The notes under the pieces were generated by a model. That model saw only the letters and a program-made list of their open reading frames with translations. It did no database searches and was not told where the DNA came from. This document shows positions 17,800 through 27,937 of a stretch of 38,141 nucleotides of DNA, one piece after another. A program made the translations under genes and the position numbers. Source of the stretch: Pseudomonadota bacterium (GTDB lineage: Bacteria; Pseudomonadota; Gammaproteobacteria; UBA5335). How positions within the stretch are numbered: position 1 is the first letter of the stretch; the number at the start of each line of letters is the position of its first letter. The DNA lies in assembly GCA_034189865.1 (NCBI GenBank), contig JAXHTV010000023.1, positions 1 through 38,141 on the forward strand, in the 5' to 3' direction.

Positions 17800-18543
17800 A
17801 TGAAGAAGGATGGGCAACTAGAAGCCCGCCGGTGCGTGTCCCTACGATGGATGTTTTGTTTGTGGACGGCTCTGGTGTTTGGTCTGTCCACAGCGACACA
17901 GGCACTGGCGGAAATTTATACTGAGGGAACCCATTACACGAGGGTTTCCGACCCGGGGCGTGTGCATCAGGGTGAGCTTGTCGAAGTCGTGGAATTTATG
18001 TCCTACGGCTGTGCGCACTGTAGCAAGATGGAGCCCCATCTCAATCCTTGGGTGGAAGAGCACGAAGATCGTATCGATTTCGTCCGCATTACCCACGGAG
18101 AAAGCACTTACAACAGCTGGTGGGGACGTTACGGTCAAGCGTTCTACGCTTGTAAAGCGCTTGGTGTGGTGGGAGATAAGTTGGAGCAAATTCACCACGC
18201 GTTCTTCGAAGCGATCCATCATGACCACACGCTGAAGAGCAACAAACGCCAGATCGCGAAATTTTTGTCGCATTTCGGCATTTCGGAAAAGCAATTCTAC
18301 GCGGCTTATGATTCGCCAGACGTGGAAAGCTTGGTCGAAGACGCCGATCAACTGTGGCGCCGATTTTCGATTCGAAAAACCCCGACGTTCATCGTTAACG
18401 GGAAATACGAAGTTAATCCCGGGGATCTTTCCAAATTGGACTATGATGACCCGAAAGCAGAGACCTTGAAGGTCATTGAATATCTCGTTCAACTGGAAAG
18501 CGGGACGGAAAGCGCGCAAGCCTTAACGGCTTCCATGCGATAG
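17800..18543 (+). CDS. dsbA: Periplasmic thiol:disulfide oxidoreductase, DsbA family (CAHC active site)
   Basis: Thioredoxin-fold protein that introduces disulfides into exported proteins. The 247-residue product has an unusually long basic N-terminal region, a hydrophobic segment (about 18-36) ending 'TQALAEIY', the redox motif 'SYGCAHCSKMEPHL' with Cys71 and Cys74, the helical insertion, and the cis-proline loop 'RKTPTFIVNG' (Thr194-Pro195). GAGGGG precedes the ATG at 17800; a start at the Met18 codon (17851) would give a more normal signal peptide, but lacks that site. The dipeptide between cysteines is Ala-His, not the Pro-His of E. coli DsbA, which would be expected to change the redox potential. 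It is followed by a good terminator. A second DsbA is at 30465. Confidence 0.9.
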   Translation: MKKDGQLEARRCVSLRWMFCLWTALVFGLSTATQALAEIYTEGTHYTRVSDPGRVHQGELVEVVEFMSYGCAHCSKMEPHLNPWVEEHEDRIDFVRITHGESTYNSWWGRYGQAFYACKALGVVGDKLEQIHHAFFEAIHHDHTLKSNKRQIAKFLSHFGISEKQFYAAYDSPDVESLVEDADQLWRRFSIRKTPTFIVNGKYEVNPGDLSKLDYDDPKAETLKVIEYLVQLESGTESAQALTASMR

Positions 18544-18568
18544 TACGCCCCACACCGACCGAGAACTG

Positions 18569-18600
18569 GTAAGGCCCGCATCACGCGGGCCTTACTTTTT
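18569..18600 (+). terminator. Rho-independent terminator after dsbA
   Basis: GTAAGGCCCGC (18569-18579) pairs perfectly with GCGGGCCTTAC (18585-18595) across a 5-nt loop and is followed by TTTTT. It ends the dsbA transcript 26 bp after the stop. Confidence 0.92.
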
Positions 18601-18739
18601 GCGATCCATCATATAATCAGGGAAAGCGAGTCTTCGGGACATGGCGTGCCATCAACCAGTGAACTCACACCATACCGCGCCGGTAACCGACGTATAATGA
18701 ATTTATTGGCGGTCACGGATCTGCACACAACAGTCTTCG

Positions 18740-20749
18740 ATGGAACACGGATTTTTCTTTGAATTACTGATCATTCTCACCACCTCCCTCGGTGTGATCG
18801 CCCTATTCCATCGTTTCCGCATCCCCGCTACACTTGGCTACCTGAGCGTGGGCGTGTTGATTGGACCCGGTGGCCTGAGCCTCATTACCAATCAGCATGC
18901 GATTGAATACCTCGCTGAATTTGGCGTGGTGTTTCTCTTGTTCTCCCTCGGACTGGAGTTTGCGCTGCCCCGCATGATAGCCATGCGGCGGGCTGTTTTC
19001 GGTATGGGCCTGACCCAAGTTTTGGTCTGCACCTTGGCCTTTTTCGCGGCCGCCAGCCTCATTGGTATGCGCACCGAAACCTCGCTGATCATCGCCGGCG
19101 CCTTTGCGCTGTCTTCCACCGCCATTGTCACCAAAGAGTTGACCCTCGGACGGCAACTACACGCCCGATTCGGCCAGCTGGCCTTCGCGGTGCTGCTACT
19201 TCAGGACTTGGCCTCGGTATTCTTCCTGGTGATGATCCCGACCTTCGCGCTTGGCGGCGATCACATGCTCTGGGCCATGGGCTGGGCATTGATGAAGACG
19301 GTGGCGTTACTCGGGATTCTCATGATCGTCGGCGCCCGCATCCTGCCCTTCATTTTCATGGAAGTGGCAAAGTCCCGTTCCGAAGAGCTATTTGTCCTGG
19401 CCGCCATTGTCGTCGTGCTATTGGCGGGCGCATTAACGCATTTGGCCGGTTTATCGATGGCATTGGGCGCTTTTATCGCCGGCATGATGCTGGGCGAAAG
19501 TCATTTCCGGCACCAGATCGAAGCAGAAATACGCCCATTTCGAGACGTCCTGCTCGGCATTTTCTTCGTGACCGTTGGAATGCTGATGGATCTGCGCGTC
19601 CTGGCGGAGGCTTGGTACTGGGTGATCTTAATCACCCTCGGCGTGATGGTCTTCAAGACCCTCACCATTACCGTGATTGGACGTCTACTCCGCGAGACCT
19701 GGGACAATAGCCTGAAAACCGGTATTTCCCTGGCTCAGGGAGGAGAGTTCGGTTTCGCCATGCTAGCCGTCGCTGCAAGCAATGGCTTGGTCGGGCCAGA
19801 GACCAGCGCCATCGTGCTGGCCTGCATCATCCTGAGTATGACGCTGACTCCCTTACTCATTCGTTCAAACAGTCAGCTCACCCAGATTCTGTTGCCACGG
19901 GCCTCGTCATCCCAGGGCGGCCAATCAGTTTCTCTGGGAAGCGTCGAGGCGGCCACCGCCAAGCTCAACAACCATGTGGTGATTTGCGGCTTCGGACGGG
20001 TGGGACAAGCCGTGGGACGATTTCTCCGCCAGGAAAAGATACCCTTTGTTGCGGTCGATTCGGACCCGATTCGGGTTCAGGAAGCGACGCTGGCGGGCGA
20101 GAATGTCCACTATGGGGACTCCCGACAAGGGGCGCTGCTCCGCGCACTGGGTCTGGAACGGGCTCGGATGGTGGTAATCGCCTTCGACAATTTCCCGCAA
20201 GCGCAAGTGGTCTTAAACCAAATACGTAGCATCCAACAAGAAGTGCCCGTATTGGTGCGGACCGCGGACGACTCACATTGGGAAGAGTTGCGCGAGGCAG
20301 GAGCAACCGAGGTGGTACCAGAAACCCTCGAAGGCAGCCTGATGTTGATATCCCACGTCCTAACCATGCTGGAAGTGCCGGCCTACCGGATCCGTGAACG
20401 CATCAGAGAGGTACGCTCCCAGCGATACCAGTTGCTGCACGGTTATCTTCACGGTGAGCGATCACGGACGACAGACAATGCCGGCAATCCGGTGGATGTA
20501 ATTCATGCCGTGCCACTGGCGGAAAAAGCATACGCCGTGGGTCGCACGTTAGAAGAATTGGCGCTGGAACGCACCGGGCTTTACGTACAAGCGCTGCGTC
20601 GCCGGGGGATTACCTGGCAAAACCCGGACGCACAAATCGCGCTGGAAGCCGATGACATCTTGGTGTTGCTGGGTACCGCTCAGCAGATTGAGAGCGCGGA
20701 AAATTTTCTGTTGGGGGGTGGCGAGCTGTGGACCGCGGCGATTAGCTAA
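18740..20749 (+). CDS. CPA2-family monovalent cation:proton antiporter with TrkA domains (KefB/KefC-like)
   Basis: Inner-membrane K+ or Na+/H+ antiporter. The 669-residue protein has about twelve transmembrane segments in residues 1-385, including the unwound-helix signature region 'GAFALSSTAIVTKEL' and 'LLLQDLASVFFLV', then a cytoplasmic TrkA-N (RCK) domain whose nucleotide loop is 'ICGFGRVGQAVGRFL' (about 414-428), and a TrkA-C domain ending near 'LEADDILVLLGTAQQ'. The RCK domains bind nucleotides and gate transport; glutathione gating as in E. coli Kef is possible but not shown. TATAAT at 18693-18698 may be its -10, with a poor -35. The DUF442 gene follows after 58 bp, a gap containing the 12-bp palindrome CCCCCGCGGGGG. 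Confidence 0.92.
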   Translation: MEHGFFFELLIILTTSLGVIALFHRFRIPATLGYLSVGVLIGPGGLSLITNQHAIEYLAEFGVVFLLFSLGLEFALPRMIAMRRAVFGMGLTQVLVCTLAFFAAASLIGMRTETSLIIAGAFALSSTAIVTKELTLGRQLHARFGQLAFAVLLLQDLASVFFLVMIPTFALGGDHMLWAMGWALMKTVALLGILMIVGARILPFIFMEVAKSRSEELFVLAAIVVVLLAGALTHLAGLSMALGAFIAGMMLGESHFRHQIEAEIRPFRDVLLGIFFVTVGMLMDLRVLAEAWYWVILITLGVMVFKTLTITVIGRLLRETWDNSLKTGISLAQGGEFGFAMLAVAASNGLVGPETSAIVLACIILSMTLTPLLIRSNSQLTQILLPRASSSQGGQSVSLGSVEAATAKLNNHVVICGFGRVGQAVGRFLRQEKIPFVAVDSDPIRVQEATLAGENVHYGDSRQGALLRALGLERARMVVIAFDNFPQAQVVLNQIRSIQQEVPVLVRTADDSHWEELREAGATEVVPETLEGSLMLISHVLTMLEVPAYRIRERIREVRSQRYQLLHGYLHGERSRTTDNAGNPVDVIHAVPLAEKAYAVGRTLEELALERTGLYVQALRRRGITWQNPDAQIALEADDILVLLGTAQQIESAENFLLGGGELWTAAIS

Positions 20750-20807
20750 CCGCTATGTGGCCGCCCCCGCGGGGGACACCCGCACCCATGACTTGGAGAA
20801 ACAACAT

Positions 20808-21365
20808 ATGCCCAAACACAAACGACTGTTGGTCGGGTTCGGTTTGATCATGCTGGCCAGCGCAATACCAGTGCATGGCGGAACCCTGACGCCTGATAAA
20901 AATTCCGCAGGAGACTTATCAATGGAAGCGACACTTGTTCCCATACCTAACGCCAAACAGCCTGAAACAGGCATTCTGACAGGCGGCCAACCCACCGCAG
21001 AACAACTGGATCAAGCCCAGGCCGCGGGTTACAAAACAATCGTTAACCTGCGCCCCGCGGCAGAAATGAAAGAATGGAACGAAGCCCAGAAAGTTGAGCA
21101 ACTGGGCATGAAATATGTCTTAATCCCGGTCGCTGGCGGGGCCGACTTGTCGGACACCAACACCCAGGCTTTGGATGCCGTACTGGCGAACCCGGACAAC
21201 TACCCGGTGATGGTTCACTGCGCCAGTGGGAACCGTGTCGGGGCGCTATTCGCCTTACGAGCGGCCCGAATTCAGGGTAAAGACGCCGAAGAAGCCCTGA
21301 AGATCGGCGAAGCCGCCGGACTCACCGGCCTGGCCCCCGTCGTTCGCGAATTACTGGCAAAGTGA
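20808..21365 (+). CDS. Exported DUF442 protein (phosphatase/sulfurtransferase-like)
   Basis: 185-residue protein of the beta-lactamase-hydrolase-like/DUF442 family. The start is ATG 20808, preceded by GGAG and followed by a signal peptide ('LLVGFGLIMLASAIPVHG', about residues 7-24). The DUF442 core has 'TGGQPTAEQLDQAQAAGYK', 'VNLRPAAE' and the catalytic loop 'HCASGNRVGAL' (Cys138, Arg143). The loop is CX4R, as in DUF442 proteins studied as sulfurtransferases, and one residue shorter than the CX5R of true tyrosine phosphatases. Export to the periplasm is notable for this fold. It lies downstream of the KefB-like gene on the same strand and converges on the NhaP gene. Substrate unknown. Confidence 0.82.
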   Translation: MPKHKRLLVGFGLIMLASAIPVHGGTLTPDKNSAGDLSMEATLVPIPNAKQPETGILTGGQPTAEQLDQAQAAGYKTIVNLRPAAEMKEWNEAQKVEQLGMKYVLIPVAGGADLSDTNTQALDAVLANPDNYPVMVHCASGNRVGALFALRAARIQGKDAEEALKIGEAAGLTGLAPVVRELLAK

Positions 21366-21378
21366 GCAACTCCGAGAA

Positions 21379-21397
21379 CCGGAGCGTGCGGTGAGAC

Positions 21398-21412
<15 letters not shown>
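21379..21412. repeat. Hairpin at convergent junction, enclosing the nhaP-type stop codon
   Basis: CCGGAGCGTG (21379-21388) and CACGCTCCGG (21403-21412) are perfect 10-bp arms around a 14-nt loop; inside the loop GTGAG/CTCAC can pair further. The stop codon of the minus-strand antiporter gene (21398-21400) is in the loop. No T-tract follows in either direction, so termination would have to be factor-assisted or the structure serves RNA stability. Confidence 0.75.
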
Positions 21413-22642
<1,230 letters not shown>

Positions 22643-22653
22643 ACGGGTAATCG

Positions 22654-23391
22654 TCAGTTTGAGTGGGATGGATAAACGCGTACCGGTGAGCCCACGCGAA
22701 GGCCCAGCCCCCCATCGGCACGCCCCTGATTGACGGCGATCTCGACCAGGCCATTCGAATTTTCGTACCAGAAAGCGGCCCCCGCCGGCACATCCGAAAA
22801 AGTCCGGGCGAACGGAATCTGATGGCTGTCAAGCGCCAAGGCATCCGACGCTTTGAGATGACTTGCTCGCAAACCGGTCATGGCATTGCCGTAGTGATCG
22901 ACGTAGATGATCTCGGCCAGATCTTCCGGCCATTCCAGGCCGATGGCCGGCTGACCCATGGGGGCGGTTTCCAAATCCTGACCGGCGACCACACGAGCCG
23001 CAGCAGGCGCGAACACATCCCGGCCGTGAAAGGTGGCAGACAATCGGGACCGAGCGCCGATCAGCTCCCGCCAATGCGTTTGATCCGCCCGGCGAGCGAC
23101 CACACTGAACAAACCGTTGTCGGGGCCGATGAAACATCGCCCGTCGGCCGTCAAGACCACGGCCCGACGTTCGGACCCCACGCCCGGGTCAACCACCCCC
23201 ACGACGATGGCACCGACCGGCAGTTGGTCCACAAGCGCCGCCAACAGATAAGCGGCCGAGCGCGGTCGAAACGGTGGTAAATCGTGGCAGAGATCGACAA
23301 CGGCGACGTCAGGATACACACGTGCAATGGCCGCACGCATCTGACCTACGTAAGGACCGTCCGCACCAAAATCGGTAAAAAGGAATATCAT
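22654..23391 (-). CDS. S-adenosylmethionine hydrolase / SAM hydroxide adenosyltransferase (DUF62)
   Basis: Member of the fluorinase/chlorinase fold family; bacterial and archaeal housekeeping members split SAM to adenosine and methionine with water rather than halide. The 245-residue form starts at ATG 23391, giving the usual N-terminus 'MIFLFTDFGADGPYVGQM'; a TTG 21 bases earlier is possible but less likely. Conserved residues visible are Asp7 in 'TDFGADGPY', the triad Asp69 and Arg76 in 'DPGVGSERR' and His122 in 'FHGRDVFAP', which is the hydroxide-type Asp-Arg-His set, and 'YVDHYGNAMT' in the second domain. It precedes the NhaP gene by 11 bp in a likely two-gene operon. Why a SAM hydrolase is paired with an antiporter is unknown. 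Confidence 0.88.
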   Translation of the reverse strand: MIFLFTDFGADGPYVGQMRAAIARVYPDVAVVDLCHDLPPFRPRSAAYLLAALVDQLPVGAIVVGVVDPGVGSERRAVVLTADGRCFIGPDNGLFSVVARRADQTHWRELIGARSRLSATFHGRDVFAPAAARVVAGQDLETAPMGQPAIGLEWPEDLAEIIYVDHYGNAMTGLRASHLKASDALALDSHQIPFARTFSDVPAGAAFWYENSNGLVEIAVNQGRADGGLGLRVGSPVRVYPSHSN

Positions 23392-23496
23392 ACGGAGCTT
23401 CTCGGCAGCCAATCGGGTGTCTTCAGTCGCTCGGTCGTGGATAACTTACCCATCTGCACTCGGCGTTTCCAGCGAATGTCTAATTGAGTATCCAGA

Positions 23497-25401
23497 ATGA
23501 TTCAGCTGAATCAGATCACGCTCCGCCGCGGGCCGGAACCGTTGCTGGAGAATACCAGCGCAACCATTTTTCCCAAACAACGAGTAGGACTGGTCGGTGC
23601 CAACGGCAGCGGAAAATCCACCCTGTTGGCATTGCTGTTAGGGGAACTGGGCACCGAGACCGGTGAAGTCAGCCTACCACGCAATTGGGTGATATCCCAT
23701 TTGCAGCAACACACCGAGCCGGTGGAGAAATCGGCCCTGGATTTCGTGCTCGATGGTGACTCGGCCTTTCGCGCCGCGCAACGGGAACTCGCTGAAGCCG
23801 AAGCCAGCGGCGATGGCCAACGCATCGGCACTGCCCACGAAAAACTCGAACAAGTGGGAGGCTACACCGCGACCGCGCGGGCCGGCCAGTTGCTTGACGG
23901 GCTGGATTTCAAACCCTCCGACCAAAGCCGACGCGTCGCTGAGTTCTCCGGCGGTTGGCGGGTACGACTGAATTTGGCGCGCACCTTGATGAGCCCGTCG
24001 GATTTGATGCTGCTGGACGAGCCCACCAACCACTTGGATTTGGAAACCGTACTGTGGCTGGAGCAATGGCTGCGGAATTATCCCGGCACCCTGGTGATCA
24101 TCTCGCACGACCGTGAGTTTCTCGACCAGGTGGCCGATCACATCATCCACATCGACCACAAACGCTTGATCAGCTACACCGGAAACTACACGGATTTCGA
24201 ACGCCGAAGGGCAGAGAACATGGCGCGCCAACAGGCCGCGTATACTAAGCAACAGCAAGAAACCGCCCGCCTTCAACGGTTTATCGATCGATTCCGCGCC
24301 AAAGCGACCAAGGCCCGAGCCGCTCAAGCGAGAATCAAAACCCTGGAACGCATGGAAAAGCTCGCGCCGGCCCACGCCGACTCGCCGTTTCATTTTGAAT
24401 TTCCGGAACCGCCGGGCGCATCCGAACCGCTGTTGCAGCTTGAAGGGGCGAGTTTGGGCTACGAGCGGCATCGGATTCTATCGGGCGTCAACTTGAGCTT
24501 GCGAAGCGGAGACCGAATCGGCCTGCTCGGACCCAACGGCGCCGGAAAATCCACCCTGATTCGAGCGCTGGCCGGGGACCTGATGCCTCAAAGCGGGCAC
24601 CGGCACGTCGCCAAAAATTGCCGGGTGGGGTATTTCGCTCAGCACCAGTTGGAGCAACTCAATCCCACCGACAGCCCCTTGTCCCATCTGCAACGCTTGG
24701 CACCGGAAGCGGACAGCCAATCCCTGCGCGACTTTCTCGGTGGATTCGGATTTGGAGGTGATGCGGCGCTGGAGCCCATTGGCCCCTTGTCCGGAGGTGA
24801 AAAAGCCCGTCTGGTCTTGGCGCTACTGGTCTGGCAAGCGCCCAACCTGTTGTTATTGGATGAGCCCACCAATCATCTGGACATGGACATGCGCCACGCG
24901 CTCACGGTCGCCCTGCAGGGATTCGAAGGCGCCGTGGTGACGGTATCCCATGATCGTCACCTGCTGTCTGAAACGGTGGATCGCTACTGGTTGACGGCCG
25001 AAGGCACCGTGCGCGAGTTTGCCGGCGACTTGAACGATTACCGCCGTTGGCTTAGCGAGCAATCGCCAAAAGCTGCGGACAGCACGCGCGCCAAAAACCC
25101 AACCCCAAACAGCGCAGAAGATCGGAAAGACCAGCGGCGGCGTGAGGCGCGCTCGCGCGAGGCTTTGCGCCCCCTGAAATCGCGCGCCGACTCGCTGGCC
25201 GCGAAAATCGACGCCTTGGGCCAAGAACTGACCCGGATCGAAACCGAACTCGGGGAACCGACGCTGTATGACGCCGAACAAAAAGCTCGACTGACCGAGC
25301 TGTTGCAACGCCAGGGGGCGCTACAAAACCAGCGAGAGCAACTCGAATCGGAGTGGCTGGAAGCGGAAGAAGCCCTGGAGCAGGCCCGGGAAAGGCTTTA
25401 A
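23497..25401 (+). CDS. yheS: ABC-F ATPase, YheS type
   Basis: Soluble tandem ABC protein that acts on the ribosome as a translation factor rather than a transporter. The 634 residues are near-identical in length to E. coli YheS (637) and follow it throughout. The first domain has Walker A 'GANGSGKST' (34-42), 'FSGGWRVRLNLARTLM' and 'LLDEPTNHLDLE'; the linker (P-site tRNA-interaction motif) region carries 'FIDRFRAKATKARAAQARIK'; the second domain has 'GPNGAGKST', 'LSGGEKARLVLALLVW' and 'LLDEPTNHLDMDM'. A charged coiled coil ('RKDQRRREARSREALRPLKS') forms the C-terminus. No membrane segments. It converges with the phytase-like gene. Confidence 0.93.
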   Translation: MIQLNQITLRRGPEPLLENTSATIFPKQRVGLVGANGSGKSTLLALLLGELGTETGEVSLPRNWVISHLQQHTEPVEKSALDFVLDGDSAFRAAQRELAEAEASGDGQRIGTAHEKLEQVGGYTATARAGQLLDGLDFKPSDQSRRVAEFSGGWRVRLNLARTLMSPSDLMLLDEPTNHLDLETVLWLEQWLRNYPGTLVIISHDREFLDQVADHIIHIDHKRLISYTGNYTDFERRRAENMARQQAAYTKQQQETARLQRFIDRFRAKATKARAAQARIKTLERMEKLAPAHADSPFHFEFPEPPGASEPLLQLEGASLGYERHRILSGVNLSLRSGDRIGLLGPNGAGKSTLIRALAGDLMPQSGHRHVAKNCRVGYFAQHQLEQLNPTDSPLSHLQRLAPEADSQSLRDFLGGFGFGGDAALEPIGPLSGGEKARLVLALLVWQAPNLLLLDEPTNHLDMDMRHALTVALQGFEGAVVTVSHDRHLLSETVDRYWLTAEGTVREFAGDLNDYRRWLSEQSPKAADSTRAKNPTPNSAEDRKDQRRREARSREALRPLKSRADSLAAKIDALGQELTRIETELGEPTLYDAEQKARLTELLQRQGALQNQREQLESEWLEAEEALEQARERL

Positions 25402-25420
25402 CGGCGTTGCTACAGCGAAC

Positions 25421-25449
25421 GCTCCCGCCCGTTTCAAGCGGGCGGGAGC
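25421..25449. terminator. Hairpin between yheS and the phytase-like gene
   Basis: GCTCCCGCCCG (25421-25431) pairs with CGGGCGGGAGC (25439-25449) around a 7-nt loop: an 11-bp GC-only-type stem 19 bp after the yheS stop. No T-run follows on either strand, so intrinsic termination is uncertain; it may be a bidirectional or Rho-assisted terminator. Confidence 0.5.
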
Positions 25450-25493
25450 GCCACTGCGATCAATCAGGCCAGATGAGCAGGTCGATCACGCTC

Positions 25494-27884
25494 CTACAAC
25501 TCGACTTCGCCGACGAAAGTCGCATTCAAGCGTAGCAGCTGGGTTTCGCCATTGGAATCGTCGACGCCATCATTGTCGTTGACGACCAGGGCGGTTCCGT
25601 CCGCGAGCGCGGCCAGACCCTCGATCTTCTCCAGAACCGGACCGGCGGTGACTTCAAGATCCGGCACCAGATCCCGAACGAGCGTTTTCTCCAGCACCGG
25701 GAATTTAGGCGCTGCCGGTTCCATGACGGCCGGGGCGACTGCCGTGTCTGTGGCGGCCGGCTCAGACGGTTCGGGCAACGGCTCCACGCGCGCGACGGAG
25801 AAGCGATAGATGCGCTTGATCACGGCGTCGGTTCCAGCCTGATTGTCCCGTTCGATCACCGCGAAGCGTTCATCGCCCAAGTACGTCAGATCGGACAAGC
25901 CAACCCAGCCGCCGTTGTCCGATTCAGGCTCTTCCAGGGGATAGTAGTAGAAGGCCCACTCACCACTGCCGGTGTCGTAGCGACCGATACGTGCCAGCCC
26001 GTCTGGATCTTCATCCCACTCGCGCTGGAATGCGACGAAAACCTGCTCGGAGGGGGCTGTCATGACGGCCCCCGGCATGGATTCACCTGCGACTGCGGCA
26101 ACGCCCTCGAAACCGAAACGGATCTGAAAATCATTCACCGCATCGGGTAAGGTGACGACGTCTTCGATCACCCCGGTGGCGGAGACCTTAAGCAGCAGAT
26201 TCAACACCTCGTCGCCGTCCCCGGCGGCGCCGCTGCCCTCAGAAACCAGCCAAAAACCCCCGGCCGGACTGACGGCAATACCTTCCAAGTCGAGATTCAC
26301 CGTGAACTCGGCATCGCCATTCACCAAACCCGGATCCACGGCCGATAACGCACTGCCGCTGTCGCTGAGCACAATCTCGCCGTCGATCACGGCCGGCGAG
26401 GTGGACAGATCCAAGGCAAAGATCCGGCTCTTGGCATAGAAGCTGTCATGCACCGTGTAAGCACGGTCTTCATCGTCCGGGGCCACAGACAAGCCGGACA
26501 GCGCCCCCCACGGGATCGGCGTGCCGTCTTCCCGGTCCGCCGATTCAACGGTGGGATAAACCGGAACCTCGGCCGTGAGGCTGTAAATCGTGATACGGGA
26601 GCGGAACTTGTCGCCCCGGTCATCCTTTTCGCTGGCCGCCACGAGCAAGTTGCGTTGGGGAATGGCCAACAAACCTTCCGGCCCGACGCCGGTGGGTAAC
26701 ACTTGAACCAACTCATTACGGCCCAACAACCCCAAACGATAGACGAAGATCAAGTTGGCGCGTTCGGAACCGACGAACAGAAAACGATTGGCGCCAAAAC
26801 GCCCGTATTCCACATTCTCGGGCTCGTTGCCCTTGTTTTCGGACCGATTTTCCGGGTAATGCCCGACCCGCACCGCCATCTGATCAAGGGTGTTGCCGGA
26901 ACTGAACAAGACACCGCCCCAACTGCCGTAGAGGGTGAAGCCGCGGCTTCCGCCGAACAAGTCACCCTCATCGGCCGTGGCGAATACCAACGGCGACACC
27001 CAAGAAACGCCATCCGGCTCACGCGGAACCTCGGCCAGCGAACCGGTTAGCTCGATAAAGTCGTTCTCGGCAATATCTACACCCTCGAGATCGACGGTCC
27101 CGGCCTCCCAGTTGCGGTACACCCGGCCGGAAGGCAGATGAACCAAGGCGAGGTGATTGTTCTCCTGGAACGAGACCACCGCCACATTGGCCTTGTTGAT
27201 GTCGACATACTCCGGTTCCGGGTCAGTGGGGAACAAATTGGGAATGCCAACAAACGACACATCGCGGGAAGTCCAGTCGGCAGGCTCTCCAACCAAGTCG
27301 AAGATGGTCATGCTGCCTGCAGGTGCCTGAGGCGGCTCACCGTCACCCAGGTCTTCGTCTCGCTCGTTTTCGATCACCACGGCTGCGAAGCGTTTATCCG
27401 GACTCACGGCGACCGAATCCGGCTGGCCGAATAGATCAAAGGTCTCCACCATCATTTGAGTGGTGAGGTCGATCACCACCAACTCACCACTGGTGGTCAC
27501 GAAATCCACGGACGTGTTAACCGCCACCAGTGCGTAGTTCCCCGCGACCGCAACCGATGTCGGCTCACCGGAAAGCTCGACCGTACCTGCCGGAACCGGG
27601 CTGGCGGGATTGGTGATATCGACGAACCCGACAAGCTCAAGCTCGCTGTCCGTGTAGATCAATGTATTGCCGTCGTCGCTGGCAGCGACGATTTCGGCCA
27701 CCGTTTCTTCGTCGACATCGGTGTTCAGAAACACCGGAAAATGGGCAATCCGCTGGAAATAGCGCTCCGTATTGGCTCGCAGTTCCGCAATCGGCCCTTG
27801 GGCAAATGCATTGGGAACGGATACGGCGGCAATGGCGCAGCCCACGAGACATCGTCGGACAAATCGACGCAGCAGCGAATTCAT
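25494..27884 (-). CDS. Large exported beta-propeller protein with a C-terminal esterase-like phytase domain
   Basis: 796-residue protein exported by a signal peptide (residues 1-29, ending 'PNAFAQG'). Residues about 50-440 form a choice-of-anchor-I/YncE-like propeller with repeated strands such as 'SVAVAGNYALVAVNTS' and 'SVAVSPDKRFAAVVIEN'. Residues about 450-790 match the esterase-like activity of phytase family, with 'LSGLSVAPDDEDRAYTVHD', 'LDLEGIAVSPAGGFWLVSE' and 'GLAALADGTALVVNDND' typical of that fold. AAGGAG precedes the ATG. Enzymatic activity (phosphoesterase) is inferred from family name only. An A/E/P-rich linker ('PSEPAATDTAVAPAVMEPAA') interrupts the second domain. There is no visible lipobox or transmembrane anchor, so it is periplasmic or secreted. 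It stands alone, convergent with yheS. Confidence 0.8.
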   Translation of the reverse strand: MNSLLRRFVRRCLVGCAIAAVSVPNAFAQGPIAELRANTERYFQRIAHFPVFLNTDVDEETVAEIVAASDDGNTLIYTDSELELVGFVDITNPASPVPAGTVELSGEPTSVAVAGNYALVAVNTSVDFVTTSGELVVIDLTTQMMVETFDLFGQPDSVAVSPDKRFAAVVIENERDEDLGDGEPPQAPAGSMTIFDLVGEPADWTSRDVSFVGIPNLFPTDPEPEYVDINKANVAVVSFQENNHLALVHLPSGRVYRNWEAGTVDLEGVDIAENDFIELTGSLAEVPREPDGVSWVSPLVFATADEGDLFGGSRGFTLYGSWGGVLFSSGNTLDQMAVRVGHYPENRSENKGNEPENVEYGRFGANRFLFVGSERANLIFVYRLGLLGRNELVQVLPTGVGPEGLLAIPQRNLLVAASEKDDRGDKFRSRITIYSLTAEVPVYPTVESADREDGTPIPWGALSGLSVAPDDEDRAYTVHDSFYAKSRIFALDLSTSPAVIDGEIVLSDSGSALSAVDPGLVNGDAEFTVNLDLEGIAVSPAGGFWLVSEGSGAAGDGDEVLNLLLKVSATGVIEDVVTLPDAVNDFQIRFGFEGVAAVAGESMPGAVMTAPSEQVFVAFQREWDEDPDGLARIGRYDTGSGEWAFYYYPLEEPESDNGGWVGLSDLTYLGDERFAVIERDNQAGTDAVIKRIYRFSVARVEPLPEPSEPAATDTAVAPAVMEPAAPKFPVLEKTLVRDLVPDLEVTAGPVLEKIEGLAALADGTALVVNDNDGVDDSNGETQLLRLNATFVGEVEL

Positions 27885-27904
27885 TAGGCACTCCTTGTTC
27901 TGAA

Positions 27905-27937
27905 GCCGGAACCGCTTAGACCCCCCACGGCTCCGGC
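27905..27937 (-). promoter_or_regulatory. 5'-UTR hairpin of the phytase-like gene
   Basis: Read on the minus strand, GCCGGAGCCG (27937-27928) pairs with CGGTTCCGGC (27914-27905) with one G-U pair; the 13-nt loop contains six consecutive G. The hairpin is 8-15 bases ahead of the AAGGAG ribosome site of the phytase-like gene. It could control translation or protect the 5' end; no known riboswitch is recognised. Confidence 0.4.

Noticed and set aside
18211-18612. The 12-mer GCGATCCATCAT occurs within dsbA and again after its terminator.
   Set aside because: One copy is coding and the other is intergenic with no shared context; a single short repeat is expected by chance.
20764-20775. Palindrome CCCCCGCGGGGG between the KefB-like and DUF442 genes as a terminator.
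   Set aside because: No loop large enough for a good hairpin and no T-tract; noted only in the gene entry.
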